From NCBI GenBank assembly GCA_019454185.1, contig CP075368.1, forward strand, positions 2,831,649-2,895,648: 64,000 nucleotides of DNA, read 5' to 3'. A program made the translations under genes and the position numbers. Below, one piece after another: positions 15,548-23,959 of the stretch; the stretch's first letter is position 1, and every line of letters begins with the position of its first letter. Origin of the DNA: Phycisphaeraceae bacterium (lineage in GTDB: Bacteria > Planctomycetota > Phycisphaerae > Phycisphaerales > UBA1924). Below the pieces are notes generated by a model. That model was not told the DNA's origin. It made no database searches and saw nothing but the letters and a program-made list of their open reading frames with translations.

Positions 15548-18500
15548 GCCGTGGTCTGCCGCGAAGGGCCGCTCTGGTACACTAGAGATCAGCGGCGCGC
15601 CAACGATCATGCCGCCGTGGTCTGCCGCGAAGGGCCGCTCTGGTACACTGGGATCACGGTGCGCGTCGCTGGAGGCGATGCCGTGGTCTGCCGCGAAGGG
15701 CCGCTCTGGTACACTTTCGTCGTGTCCGTGATCACGCGCGAGCCGGCCGTGGTCTGCCGCGAAGGGCCGCTCTGGTACACTATGCAGGGGGTGCGGCAGC
15801 GGATCGAGGAGGCCGTGGTCTGCCGCGAAGGGCCGCTCTGGTACACTCGATCGCCAGCAGCGCACCACCCCCGAAGGGCCGTGGTCTGCCGCGAAGGGCC
15901 GCTCTGGTACACTTCCGCTCGGACATGATTCGGAAAGTCGGACGCCGTGGTCTGCCGCGAAGGGCCGCTCTGGTACACTCGGCCCGGTCGTCAACGGGCG
16001 CGTCGAGTGGCCGTGGTCTGCCGCGAAGGGCCGCTCTGGTACACTCAGCAGCGATCACATCTGACGCTACTCCGCGCCGTGGTCTGCCGCGAAGGGCCGC
16101 TCTGGTACACTGCCGAATCCTCGTGTTGACTTCATGCCCCAGCCGTGGTCTGCCGCGAAGGGCCGCTCTGGTACACTGCGTCTGATTCGATGCCCTGCTT
16201 CACGAAAGCCGTGGTCTGCCGCGAAGGGCCGCTCTGGTACACTGCGGCCTCGCGGCGATGCCGCAACAACGGTGCCGTGGTCTGCCGCGAAGGGCCGCTC
16301 TGGTACACTGACGTGCCGCGTGAGTGGCTACGCGCGTTCGCCGTGGTCTGCCGCGAAGGGCCGCTCTGGTACACTACGATCTACAACAAGCGCGAAGAGT
16401 GTACCGCCGTGGTCTGCCGCGAAGGGCCGCTCTGGTACACTGACGTGCCGCGTGAGTGGCTACGCGCGTTCGCCGTGGTCTGCCGCGAAGGGCCGCTCTG
16501 GTACACTTCGTCGGTGCCGGCTTGTCGCCACGCCGCTGCCGTGGTCTGCCGCGAAGGGCCGCTCTGGTACACTAGAGGCCCGAATCGGCGATCGATGATC
16601 GTGGCCGTGGTCTGCCGCGAAGGGCCGCTCTGGTACACTCCTACAGGCACCTACGACGATCCGGGGATCGCCGTGGTCTGCCGCGAAGGGCCGCTCTGGT
16701 ACACTGCGAGTAGTCTTCGCATGTCAGGCCGCGATGCCGTGGTCTGCCGCGAAGGGCCGCTCTGGTACACTTCTCGCCAGGTCCACCAACCGATAGCAGC
16801 GGCCGTGGTCTGCCGCGAAGGGCCGCTCTGGTACACTCGACAAGCCGCACGGCCGCCCCATCTGGCGGCCGTGGTCTGCCGCGAAGGGCCGCTCTGGTAC
16901 ACTTCGAAGCAAATCCTTTTGTTCGCCCAGAAAGCCGTGGTCTGCCGCGAAGGGCCGCTCTGGTACACTTTGCACCGTTGATCGGTTCGTAATAATTTGG
17001 CCGTGGTCTGCCGCGAAGGGCCGCTCTGGTACACTGATGTCCAAGAGATACCCGTGCGACCCGCTGCCGTGGTCTGCCGCGAAGGGCCGCTCTGGTACAC
17101 TTGTCGCCAGCACCCACGATCGTGTACTTCCGCCGTGGTCTGCCGCGAAGGGCCGCTCTGGTACACTGCGTCCTGGCAGGACCGTTGAGTCCAGAACGCC
17201 GTGGTCTGCCGCGAAGGGCCGCTCTGGTACACTGAGTTTGCGCCTGCGCGGCCAAGTGCTTTTGCCGTGGTCTGCCGCGAAGGGCCGCTCTGGTACACTG
17301 CGGAGATGTTCGGGCGGGTGGAAGAAGTGGCCGTGGTCTGCCGCGAAGGGCCGCTCTGGTACACTCCGCTCGCTCGGCGGCGTGTCCGGCGACGAGCCGT
17401 GGTCTGCCGCGAAGGGCCGCTCTGGTACACTTTTCGGCTACGGCGTAGGTGTGGTCGAGAGGCCGTGGTCTGCCGCGAAGGGCCGCTCTGGTACACTCCG
17501 GATCATCGCGGAAGCGCGTGAACGCCCGCCGTGGTCTGCCGCGAAGGGCCGCTCTGGTACACTCATGTTCGCGATGATGGTTTCGGCTCTGTTGCCGTGG
17601 TCTGCCGCGAAGGGCCGCTCTGGTACACTCGTCACGGAGTCATACGGCATCGGGGCAATGCCGTGGTCTGCCGCGAAGGGCCGCTCTGGTACACTGTATG
17701 GATGTCGAACAAGCGAGGCGATCACGCCGTGGTCTGCCGCGAAGGGCCGCTCTGGTACACTGACCCGACACGATGCACTCGCGTTCCCGTCGCCGTGGTC
17801 TGCCGCGAAGGGCCGCTCTGGTACACTTCCGTCAAGGTCGATACCGACGGCAAACTCGCCGTGGTCTGCCGCGAAGGGCCGCTCTGGTACACTAGTTCCG
17901 CAAGGTTGAGCCCCAGCGATGACGCCGTGGTCTGCCGCGAAGGGCCGCTCTGGTACACTGGAAACGCGCCCGGCACGAACCGCGTGGAGGCCGTGGTCTG
18001 CCGCGAAGGGCCGCTCTGGTACACTGTATGTACGGACGGGCGGGGCAGAGTTTGCGCCGTGGTCTGCCGCGAAGGGCCGCTCTGGTACACTCCGCCTGAA
18101 TCGCCACCTGAGCGGCTTTGGGCCGTGGTCTGCCGCGAAGGGCCGCTCTGGTACACTGCCAGCGTCGGACGGAAGGTGATTACGAGCGCCGTGGTCTGCC
18201 GCGAAGGGCCGCTCTGGTACACTGCAGTATGCAGAATGCACGCCGTTGTCGGTGCCGTGGTCTGCCGCGAAGGGCCGCTCTGGTACACTAAACCCGAGGA
18301 TCGAGATTGAGATGCCACCGCCGTGGTCTGCCGCGAAGGGCCGCTCTGGTACACTCGTAGTCGAGAAGGCGGATGAAGGTGGCCAGCCGTGGTCTGCCGC
18401 GAAGGGCCGCTCTGGTACACTGGTAGCGGTTCGCGGTGCTTTGGTGCTGACGCCGTGGTCTGCCGCGAAGGGCCGCTCTGGTACACTGGCATCACTCAGC

Positions 18501-19213
18501 CCCGCGATGGTCTCGGGGCCGTGGTCTGCCGCGAAGGGCCGCTCTGGTACACTCTGCCGGTTTGCAAGCAGGTACGTCCAGTCGCCGTGGTCTGCCGCGA
18601 AGGGCCGCTCTGGTACACTCCCCCGCGTGATCGGCGACGTGCTGAACATGCCGTGGTCTGCCGCGAAGGGCCGCTCTGGTACACTCCATTGCGGCATCGA
18701 CATCATCCCCGAGTTGCCGTGGTCTGCCGCGAAGGGCCGCTCTGGTACACTCCGGGGTGGGTGGAGCCGCAGCCCGCCTGTGCCGTGGTCTGCCGCGAAG
18801 GGCCGCTCTGGTACACTGCGATTGCAGCAACGCCGCGAGCGTCTCGTGCCGTGGTCTGCCGCGAAGGGCCGCTCTGGTACACTCGTGCGCTTGCGTTGCC
18901 GGTGTCCGACCTTGCCGTGGTCTGCCGCGAAGGGCCGCTCTGGTACACTCCCCCGCGTGATCGGCGACGTGCTGAACATGCCGTGGTCTGCCGCGAAGGG
19001 CCGCTCTGGTACACTATGATCGATGTGCAGGCGATGACCGCCATGGCCGTGGTCTGCCGCGAAGGGCCGCTCTGGTACACTCAGGGCGAGCGGCGAGCGT
19101 GGTCATGCGGCGCCGTGGTCTGCCGCGAAGGGCCGCTCTGGTACACTGTGGAGCGTGCCGAGCCCGTCCTGTACGGCGCCGTGGTCTGCCGCGAAGGGCC
19201 GCTCTGGTACACT
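15548..19213 (+). CRISPR. CRISPR array, 56 repeats of 36 bp and 55 spacers of 30 bp
   Basis: The repeat begins GCCGTGGTCTGCCGCG and ends CCGCTCTGGTACACT. Every repeat that I checked sits on an exact 66-bp period from 15548 to the last copy at 19178-19213, and copies look identical, including both terminal ones. Two spacers occur twice: at 16310 and 16442, and at 18620 and 18950. Plus-strand transcription is inferred from pairing with the tracrRNA, whose 3' anti-repeat part matches the 5' part of this strand's repeat, and from the extended -10 motif TGGTACACT at the repeat end. The array converges on the cas2 3' end, 49 bp away. Confidence 0.98.
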
Positions 19214-19262
19214 ACCCTGATCGGAATGTCTTCTGCAAGCAAGACTTACGACAGGGTCACGG

Positions 19263-19658
19263 CTAGAAAAGCATGAGTTGGGGAGGTGGTTCCTCTGCCG
19301 GACCCGCACTTTTGCCGCGGTAGACCTCCATCTTTCCGAACTGGCGATCGGTGATCGCGACGAGCCGGACCTGTCCGTGATCGGGCAGCACACTTCGCAC
19401 TTCTGCCTTGATCCCATCGGCGAACTCCTCGCTCGAGCAATGGCGAGCATACACGGAGAACTGGAGCATCGTGAACCCGCGCAGGAGCAGGTCGCGCCGG
19501 AATCGCGCCGCCCGCTTCTTCTCTGCCTTTGTGACGACGGGAAGGTCGAACATCGCAAAGAGCCACATCGCACGATACCCCGAGAACAGCGGATACTCAT
19601 CGTCTGGCGTGAAGCGCGGTTCAGCATGCTTCGCGCTGCGATTCCGCCTCCTTCTCAC
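19263..19658 (-). CDS. cas2: CRISPR-associated endonuclease Cas2
   Basis: 131 residues. The ferredoxin-like core begins at WLFAMFDLPV, with the conserved Asp at residue 38, and continues through FRRDLLLRGFTMLQFSVYAR; a second half VRLVAITDRQFGKMEVY follows. A basic N-terminal extension of about 30 residues (RRRRNRSAK) precedes the core. Cas2 dimers bridge Cas1 dimers in the spacer-integration complex. The start overlaps the cas1 stop by four bases (ATGA), so cas9-cas1-cas2 is one translationally coupled operon on the minus strand. Confidence 0.95.
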   Translation of the reverse strand: MRRRRNRSAKHAEPRFTPDDEYPLFSGYRAMWLFAMFDLPVVTKAEKKRAARFRRDLLLRGFTMLQFSVYARHCSSEEFADGIKAEVRSVLPDHGQVRLVAITDRQFGKMEVYRGKSAGPAEEPPPQLMLF

Positions 19659-20593
19659 GATCGCACCAGCCCGTCAGGAAAGAACACACGGAGCTTGGAC
19701 ACATCGTCATCGCTACAGAACGCGCGACCGAGAGAGGCCGCGGAGCGTCCGATCCAGTCCATCACCGTTCTGGATTCTCCCTCGTGCGTGAGTCGTTCGT
19801 GGAGCACACCGATGATCTGCTGCTTTGTGTGTGCATCGAGTTCCACGCCCGGTCCGTGCTGACCGACGATCTCGGCGACGGCATCGTCGATCATCACGCG
19901 CCACGGTTCCATGAGATCATCGGCGAGGCAGTACGGGTTTGACCGCCCGTGGTGGCAGACCCCGAGCGAGGGGTGAAGCCCATTGGCGCAGATCGCGCGA
20001 CCGACCGCGGCCCGGACCACGGCGTAGCCGTAGTTCAAGAGACGGTTCTGGTCCGGTGCATCACGCCGGCGCCGAAAGTTCGAATCTCCGAAGAGGCGCG
20101 GCCAGTAGCGTTGTGCGGCGTGCGCTTCGGCGTTCCCGGCATCGCCCGATCGCACCCCTGCCGCGATTGCGAGCAGGCCGCCGTCATCGCCGATCCGAAT
20201 CTGGAGCAGCGATGCCTGGGCCATGATCTTGGCCCGCACGATGGACTGCCAGATCCGCTTCTTTCGTGGCTCCGTCACGGAGGCCTGCGCGATCATCCGC
20301 TCGGTCTGGAGCGTGTTGGCTGAGAGCGGGAGCATCAAGCCGTTGGGGAGCATCGAATCGTCGCAGACAAGCACCGCAGCGCCCTCGGCCATCAGCCCGG
20401 AGAGCACGGATTGCGTGCATGTCACGCGCGCGTTGGCGAGAATCAACGCGGCGATCTCAGCCAGCGGCGTGGAGAGGTCCGGCATCCCTTCGCGCTTGAC
20501 GATGAGTTGGCCGTACCGCACGCTGAGGTACGCCCCATCGTTGGAGAAGTCGAGGATGCGTTCGGCGCCTGAACCCATATGCCGCTCAGTCAT
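19655..20593 (-). CDS. cas1: CRISPR-associated endonuclease Cas1 (type II)
   Basis: 312 residues, the integrase subunit for new spacers. Likely metal-binding residues are E156 (NAEAHAAQRYW), H214 (LGVCHHGRSNPY) and D226 (LADDLMEPW), in the usual type II layout. The start at 20593 overlaps the cas9 3' end by 8 bp; an alternative ATG five codons in (MGSGAERIL) is possible. No cas4 or csn2 follows, which together with the Cas9 size indicates subtype II-C. Confidence 0.95.
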   Translation of the reverse strand: MTERHMGSGAERILDFSNDGAYLSVRYGQLIVKREGMPDLSTPLAEIAALILANARVTCTQSVLSGLMAEGAAVLVCDDSMLPNGLMLPLSANTLQTERMIAQASVTEPRKKRIWQSIVRAKIMAQASLLQIRIGDDGGLLAIAAGVRSGDAGNAEAHAAQRYWPRLFGDSNFRRRRDAPDQNRLLNYGYAVVRAAVGRAICANGLHPSLGVCHHGRSNPYCLADDLMEPWRVMIDDAVAEIVGQHGPGVELDAHTKQQIIGVLHERLTHEGESRTVMDWIGRSAASLGRAFCSDDDVSKLRVFFPDGLVRS

Positions 20594-23500
20594 TGGCTCG
20601 GCGGATCTCGCCGAGATAGGTCACGAGTACTTTGCTAGCAGCGAGCTTGCGCATAGAATCGCCCGAACCCCTGATACGAATCCGCTCGCGTTGCCGCTGC
20701 GGTGATGGTCTTGCATCATGGGTTGGCAGGACCTCGATGTCCCCCTCACTGATGGAGAGGACACGAAAGACGCGACGCGTCGCCGGGCCTCTCGGATCAT
20801 CCATCTCGATGTGCTCGCCCTTCGCGAGCGAGAAGAGGAACCTTCGCCCTTCCCCGCCGTCGCGGCAGACGATCGGCTGTTTCGCCGCCTTGCGGCGGTG
20901 GGCTTCCATGAGCGTGACAGGCGTGTGCTCCCAGCGTGTGCGCCCCTTCTCGTCTGTCACCTCCCACACTTCCGTGTGGTGGTTGCTGCCGAGTTTGACG
21001 TACCGCTCCTGCGATCCCTTCCCGATCCGATCCGGCTTGGCATCGACTTCGACGCGGACACGCCGAAGGGGGACCATGCGCCCGTCGTACCCTCGGACCA
21101 TCGGTGCGTTCTCCGGAACGGCGAAGATCTGCGAGAGTTGCTGCGGTGTCGGATCCGGTCGTCCGAGTTCAGTGAGCTTTGCCCGGATCGCGGCGAGCGC
21201 TCTCTTGTCGACCAGCCGCCCCTCTTCGATATCCTTTGGAGTGAGTTTCTGGAGTTCTTTCCGGACTCGGTGCTTCGCACCAATGGGCTTGCTGTAGATC
21301 GTCGCTTCGTGCAACGCGCCTCGGGCACGCTTCGAGATCTGATTCGAGACGATCACGGATGAGATCAGCCGCTCAACCTGATCGCGGAGTCCGGGCAGCG
21401 GCTCATCCACCGCGTCGAACGCACGTCGGGCGAAGCGGGCGTCCGCGCTCGCCGCGGCACGCTGGAGCAGTTGAACGGCTCGCCCATCGGTAAGCCCGAT
21501 GACGATCGCGTCGATCGCATGATGCCTGTGGTCGTCACGATTCTTATCCGGTGTGTCGCCGAGCAGTCCGGAGAGACCCCAGCCGGTGCGGAGCCACGCG
21601 GTCAGTCCGCCGCTCGTAGCCTGTATGCGTAGATTGCCCTCAAGGTCGCTTCGGCCGCCGTAGAGCAGGGCGAGGTAGTCCGCTGCGAGTTTGGCGATGT
21701 ATCGCGTGTCGCTGAGGTGGCGATTGGTGAACCCCTCGGGAATCTCCTGTGCGAGGAAGCGTTCGAGTTTCGCTCTGCGGGTCCGGAGGTCGCCCTTGAA
21801 TGCACTGACGCGCTCGATGATCTCGCCGTAACGTCCATCGTCGGCGCCATAGGCCTCAAACGGTGTGCGGTTGTGCTTTCTCGCGATGTTCTCCTCGTGG
21901 TAGCAGAGCGTCTTGTTGAGGAAGCTGTCGTCGAGCGAGCGGGATCGCGGCCAGATGTGCTCGATGTGGAACTGGGCACTTGCGCCGAAGAGCGTGCGCC
22001 ACTCGATCTGCCTGCCTGTGTATGGGCAGCGCCAGCCGCATTCGTCCGCGAGAAGCACCTTCTCGATGTCTTCGCGCGATGGGCGGCTGATATGGGCCTC
22101 TTTCTCGATCTGTTTGGCGATGCCATCGCGATGCTTGGCGCGTGCGGTGTTCGTCCTGTGGATCTGTTCGCGACGATGGGCGCCGTGCTTGAGCTCTCGC
22201 GCGAGCTCGATCCTGATTCGAGCCGGCTTGCCGTGCTCTCGTACCAGTGCGTTCACGAGCTTGCGGAGTTCCGTGAGCGCGCGGATGACGCCAGGATTGC
22301 GCAGGTCCTCGAACGCGTCGGTGACCGGAGGCAGTGAGTCCGCAGATTCAACAGCCCTGAATGACTCTGGGAACTCTCGCTTTCGCGCTTCGGCATACGT
22401 GACACCCTCGCGCATGTGTGGCATCAGACGGGCGATGGCCTTGAGGGAGAGAGATGCGTAACCCTCTTCGAGCTCGATCGCACTCAGTGCCGCGGCCTGC
22501 TCCTGCGAGAATCCGTAGTGCCGGGCCATGCGCCTCTGGCATGCTTCCGGCGTACGGAGTGATCGAAGGTCGTGGACAAGCGCGTCCCGAGTCTCTTCAG
22601 GCAAGGAATCGAAGCCCTCGCCGATCACGTCGCGGAGCTTGGCATCAGTGCGGTTGCCGATGATCTCTTTCTCGCCATCGTCTTCGATATTGAACCTGCT
22701 TCGCTTGCCGAGAGCGAGGGCCTTCTTCGCCTGTGTGGCCTTCGTGTCACCGGCCCGCTCAAGAATCGTGATGAGAGCGCGACGCTCATCTTGCGTGAGC
22801 GACCGCGCGGGAGCATCGTTCTCTGATACTTCGACGTTGTTTACGGCCTGAAGGATGCGAAATGATTGGAAATCACGAGACGCGATCGGGGCGCGACGCT
22901 CCGTCGGAATCAGACTGCACCTGCCGATCGTGTGCTTCTGGCTCTTGAGGGGCCTTTGCCAGAACAACGCCCGGCGGATCTCCTTGCGTGCATCCTCCGA
23001 AAGTCCGAGATGCGACTGCTGTTTCTGCCAGATCGCATCAAACTCCTGCTCGTACATCTCGCGACCGGTCCAGCGATGCCGGATCCTCACCTCGTCTGGC
23101 GTCAGAGATGCGAGGTAGGCGCCGAGCGTGGGGGGATCGTGAGCCGCGATCTTGATGGCGAGGTCCCCGATGGCGGCCTTCACCTTGCTCTTCTCATCTG
23201 CTTTCGCTCGGGCATCGGCACGCCGGTTCGACTTGAATCCACGACGCTGGCCGAGTTGGTAGATGGCGCGTCCGAAGTCGAGCCGATCTATCTCACGGAT
23301 CGCTGCGGCAGCGCGGATGCGGTATGTCCACCGCTGTTGATCATCATGAGTACCGACCCATCGCGGCATGATCTGTCGGTCGAGATTGCCGAGAAAGCGG
23401 CATACATCATCGGCCGTACGGAGTTCGGTGTCGGGCTGCGGGAGCAAGCCGTGCCTGACCAGTGCCTGTATCAGTGCTCGCTTGCGTCGCCACCGTCGCC

Positions 23501-23732
23501 AGGCCTGCCTGCGTTGCTGTCGAGCGGTACGCCTCGCGGTGTTGCGTGGCTGATCCGCTCCCCGAAGCCGATCGAGGTCGGTCCCGTCGGTTCCTGGCTC
23601 AAAGAGATGGGAGCCCGTCCTCACGACCTGCTTCGGCACGCCGGTCGAGTCGAGACCGACAACAGACCAACCGATCGACGCAACCCCCAAGTCGATGCCG
23701 AGGACCCATAAGCTGTCCTTGTACCCGTTCAT
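20586..23732 (-). CDS. cas9: CRISPR-associated endonuclease Cas9, subtype II-C
   Basis: 1048 residues, in the compact II-C range. Domains in order: RuvC-I (VLGIDLGVASIGW, D14), an Arg-rich bridge helix (ARRTARQQRRQAWRRWRRKR, about residues 65-85), a recognition lobe, RuvC-II (RIRIELARELK, E near 509), HNH (HIEHIWPRSRSLDDSFLNK, His near 592, and the KHN following), RuvC-III (HHAIDAIVIGL, near 738-745) and a C-terminal PAM-interacting region. All nuclease residues are present, so it should be active. The start MNGYKD at 23732 is preferred over an ATG 12 codons upstream because GGGAGGA precedes it by 5-7 nt and that upstream segment overlaps the tracrRNA promoter. Confidence 0.97.
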   Translation of the reverse strand: MNGYKDSLWVLGIDLGVASIGWSVVGLDSTGVPKQVVRTGSHLFEPGTDGTDLDRLRGADQPRNTARRTARQQRRQAWRRWRRKRALIQALVRHGLLPQPDTELRTADDVCRFLGNLDRQIMPRWVGTHDDQQRWTYRIRAAAAIREIDRLDFGRAIYQLGQRRGFKSNRRADARAKADEKSKVKAAIGDLAIKIAAHDPPTLGAYLASLTPDEVRIRHRWTGREMYEQEFDAIWQKQQSHLGLSEDARKEIRRALFWQRPLKSQKHTIGRCSLIPTERRAPIASRDFQSFRILQAVNNVEVSENDAPARSLTQDERRALITILERAGDTKATQAKKALALGKRSRFNIEDDGEKEIIGNRTDAKLRDVIGEGFDSLPEETRDALVHDLRSLRTPEACQRRMARHYGFSQEQAAALSAIELEEGYASLSLKAIARLMPHMREGVTYAEARKREFPESFRAVESADSLPPVTDAFEDLRNPGVIRALTELRKLVNALVREHGKPARIRIELARELKHGAHRREQIHRTNTARAKHRDGIAKQIEKEAHISRPSREDIEKVLLADECGWRCPYTGRQIEWRTLFGASAQFHIEHIWPRSRSLDDSFLNKTLCYHEENIARKHNRTPFEAYGADDGRYGEIIERVSAFKGDLRTRRAKLERFLAQEIPEGFTNRHLSDTRYIAKLAADYLALLYGGRSDLEGNLRIQATSGGLTAWLRTGWGLSGLLGDTPDKNRDDHRHHAIDAIVIGLTDGRAVQLLQRAAASADARFARRAFDAVDEPLPGLRDQVERLISSVIVSNQISKRARGALHEATIYSKPIGAKHRVRKELQKLTPKDIEEGRLVDKRALAAIRAKLTELGRPDPTPQQLSQIFAVPENAPMVRGYDGRMVPLRRVRVEVDAKPDRIGKGSQERYVKLGSNHHTEVWEVTDEKGRTRWEHTPVTLMEAHRRKAAKQPIVCRDGGEGRRFLFSLAKGEHIEMDDPRGPATRRVFRVLSISEGDIEVLPTHDARPSPQRQRERIRIRGSGDSMRKLAASKVLVTYLGEIRRAND

Positions 23733-23745
23733 GCGTTCCTCCCGC

Positions 23746-23775
23746 TTGACTGCGACACAGCGCATCAACTAATAT
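23746..23775 (+). promoter_or_regulatory. tracrRNA promoter
   Basis: TTGACT (23746-23751), an 18-bp spacer, then TAATAT (23770-23775), reading rightward. Transcription would start about 23782, exactly at the first base of the anti-repeat. It lies immediately upstream of the cas9 ribosome-binding site on the opposite strand. Confidence 0.7.
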
Positions 23776-23784
23776 AGCAGTAGT

Positions 23785-23801
23785 GTACCAGAGCGGCCCT
23801 T
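23785..23801 (-). promoter_or_regulatory. Repeat-derived extended -10 facing cas9
   Basis: Read on the minus strand, the anti-repeat is a partial CRISPR repeat ending CTCTGGTACACT, the same extended -10 found in the array repeats. It points into cas9, and TATATT lies 6 nt further on as a second candidate -10. Either could drive the cas9-cas1-cas2 operon. Confidence 0.45.
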
Positions 23802-23856
23802 CCGTCTTATCACGGTAAGGAAATCCGCGCGGGGCAAGGTCTGCGGGCCTCCCACG

Positions 23857-23880
23857 AACGCCCATCAATGGGCGTTTCTT
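23857..23880 (+). terminator. Intrinsic terminator of tracrRNA
   Basis: AACGCCCAT and ATGGGCGTT form a 9-bp stem with a minimal loop, followed by TTTCTTATT. In II-C guides the last hairpin also serves as the 3' tail recognised by Cas9. Confidence 0.8.
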
Positions 23881-23959
23881 ATTGGCGATGTCTCTGGAGC
23901 ATTCAGGACGAGACACCACTCGCTCACGCTCGTGGTGCCCCAGTGCCTCCGTCGCTTCC

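Larger units (their letters stand above)
23782..23880 (+). ncRNA. tracrRNA
   Basis: About 99 nt. It starts with AGTGTACCAGAGCGGCCCTT, the exact reverse complement of the last 20 bases of the CRISPR repeat. An asymmetric mismatched region follows, then CACGGT, which pairs with the first bases of the repeat (GCCGTG). This gives the lower stem-bulge-upper stem duplex expected for type II guide RNAs. Next come short hairpin-forming segments (GGAAATCC, GGGCC-rich) and an intrinsic terminator. Expression is divergent from cas9. It should base-pair with each crRNA repeat and load Cas9. Confidence 0.9.

Noticed and set aside
15584-19177. Spacers matching the phage-like module or other window sequence
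   Set aside because: I compared spacers by eye and saw no convincing match; a proper search is needed, so no self-targeting is claimed.
15548-19213. Minus-strand transcription of the array
   Set aside because: The tracrRNA pairs with the plus-strand repeat in the correct 5'/3' order, and the extended -10 at the repeat end points rightward.
15527-19276. Long open frames with repeats AVVCREGPLWYT, PWSAAKGRSGTL or SVPERPFAADHG
   Set aside because: They arise because the 66-bp CRISPR period is divisible by three; all frames on both strands stay open through the repeats. They are not proteins.
19263-23732. Type II-A or II-B assignment
   Set aside because: No csn2 or cas4 follows cas1-cas2, and Cas9 is only 1048 residues, so II-C fits.
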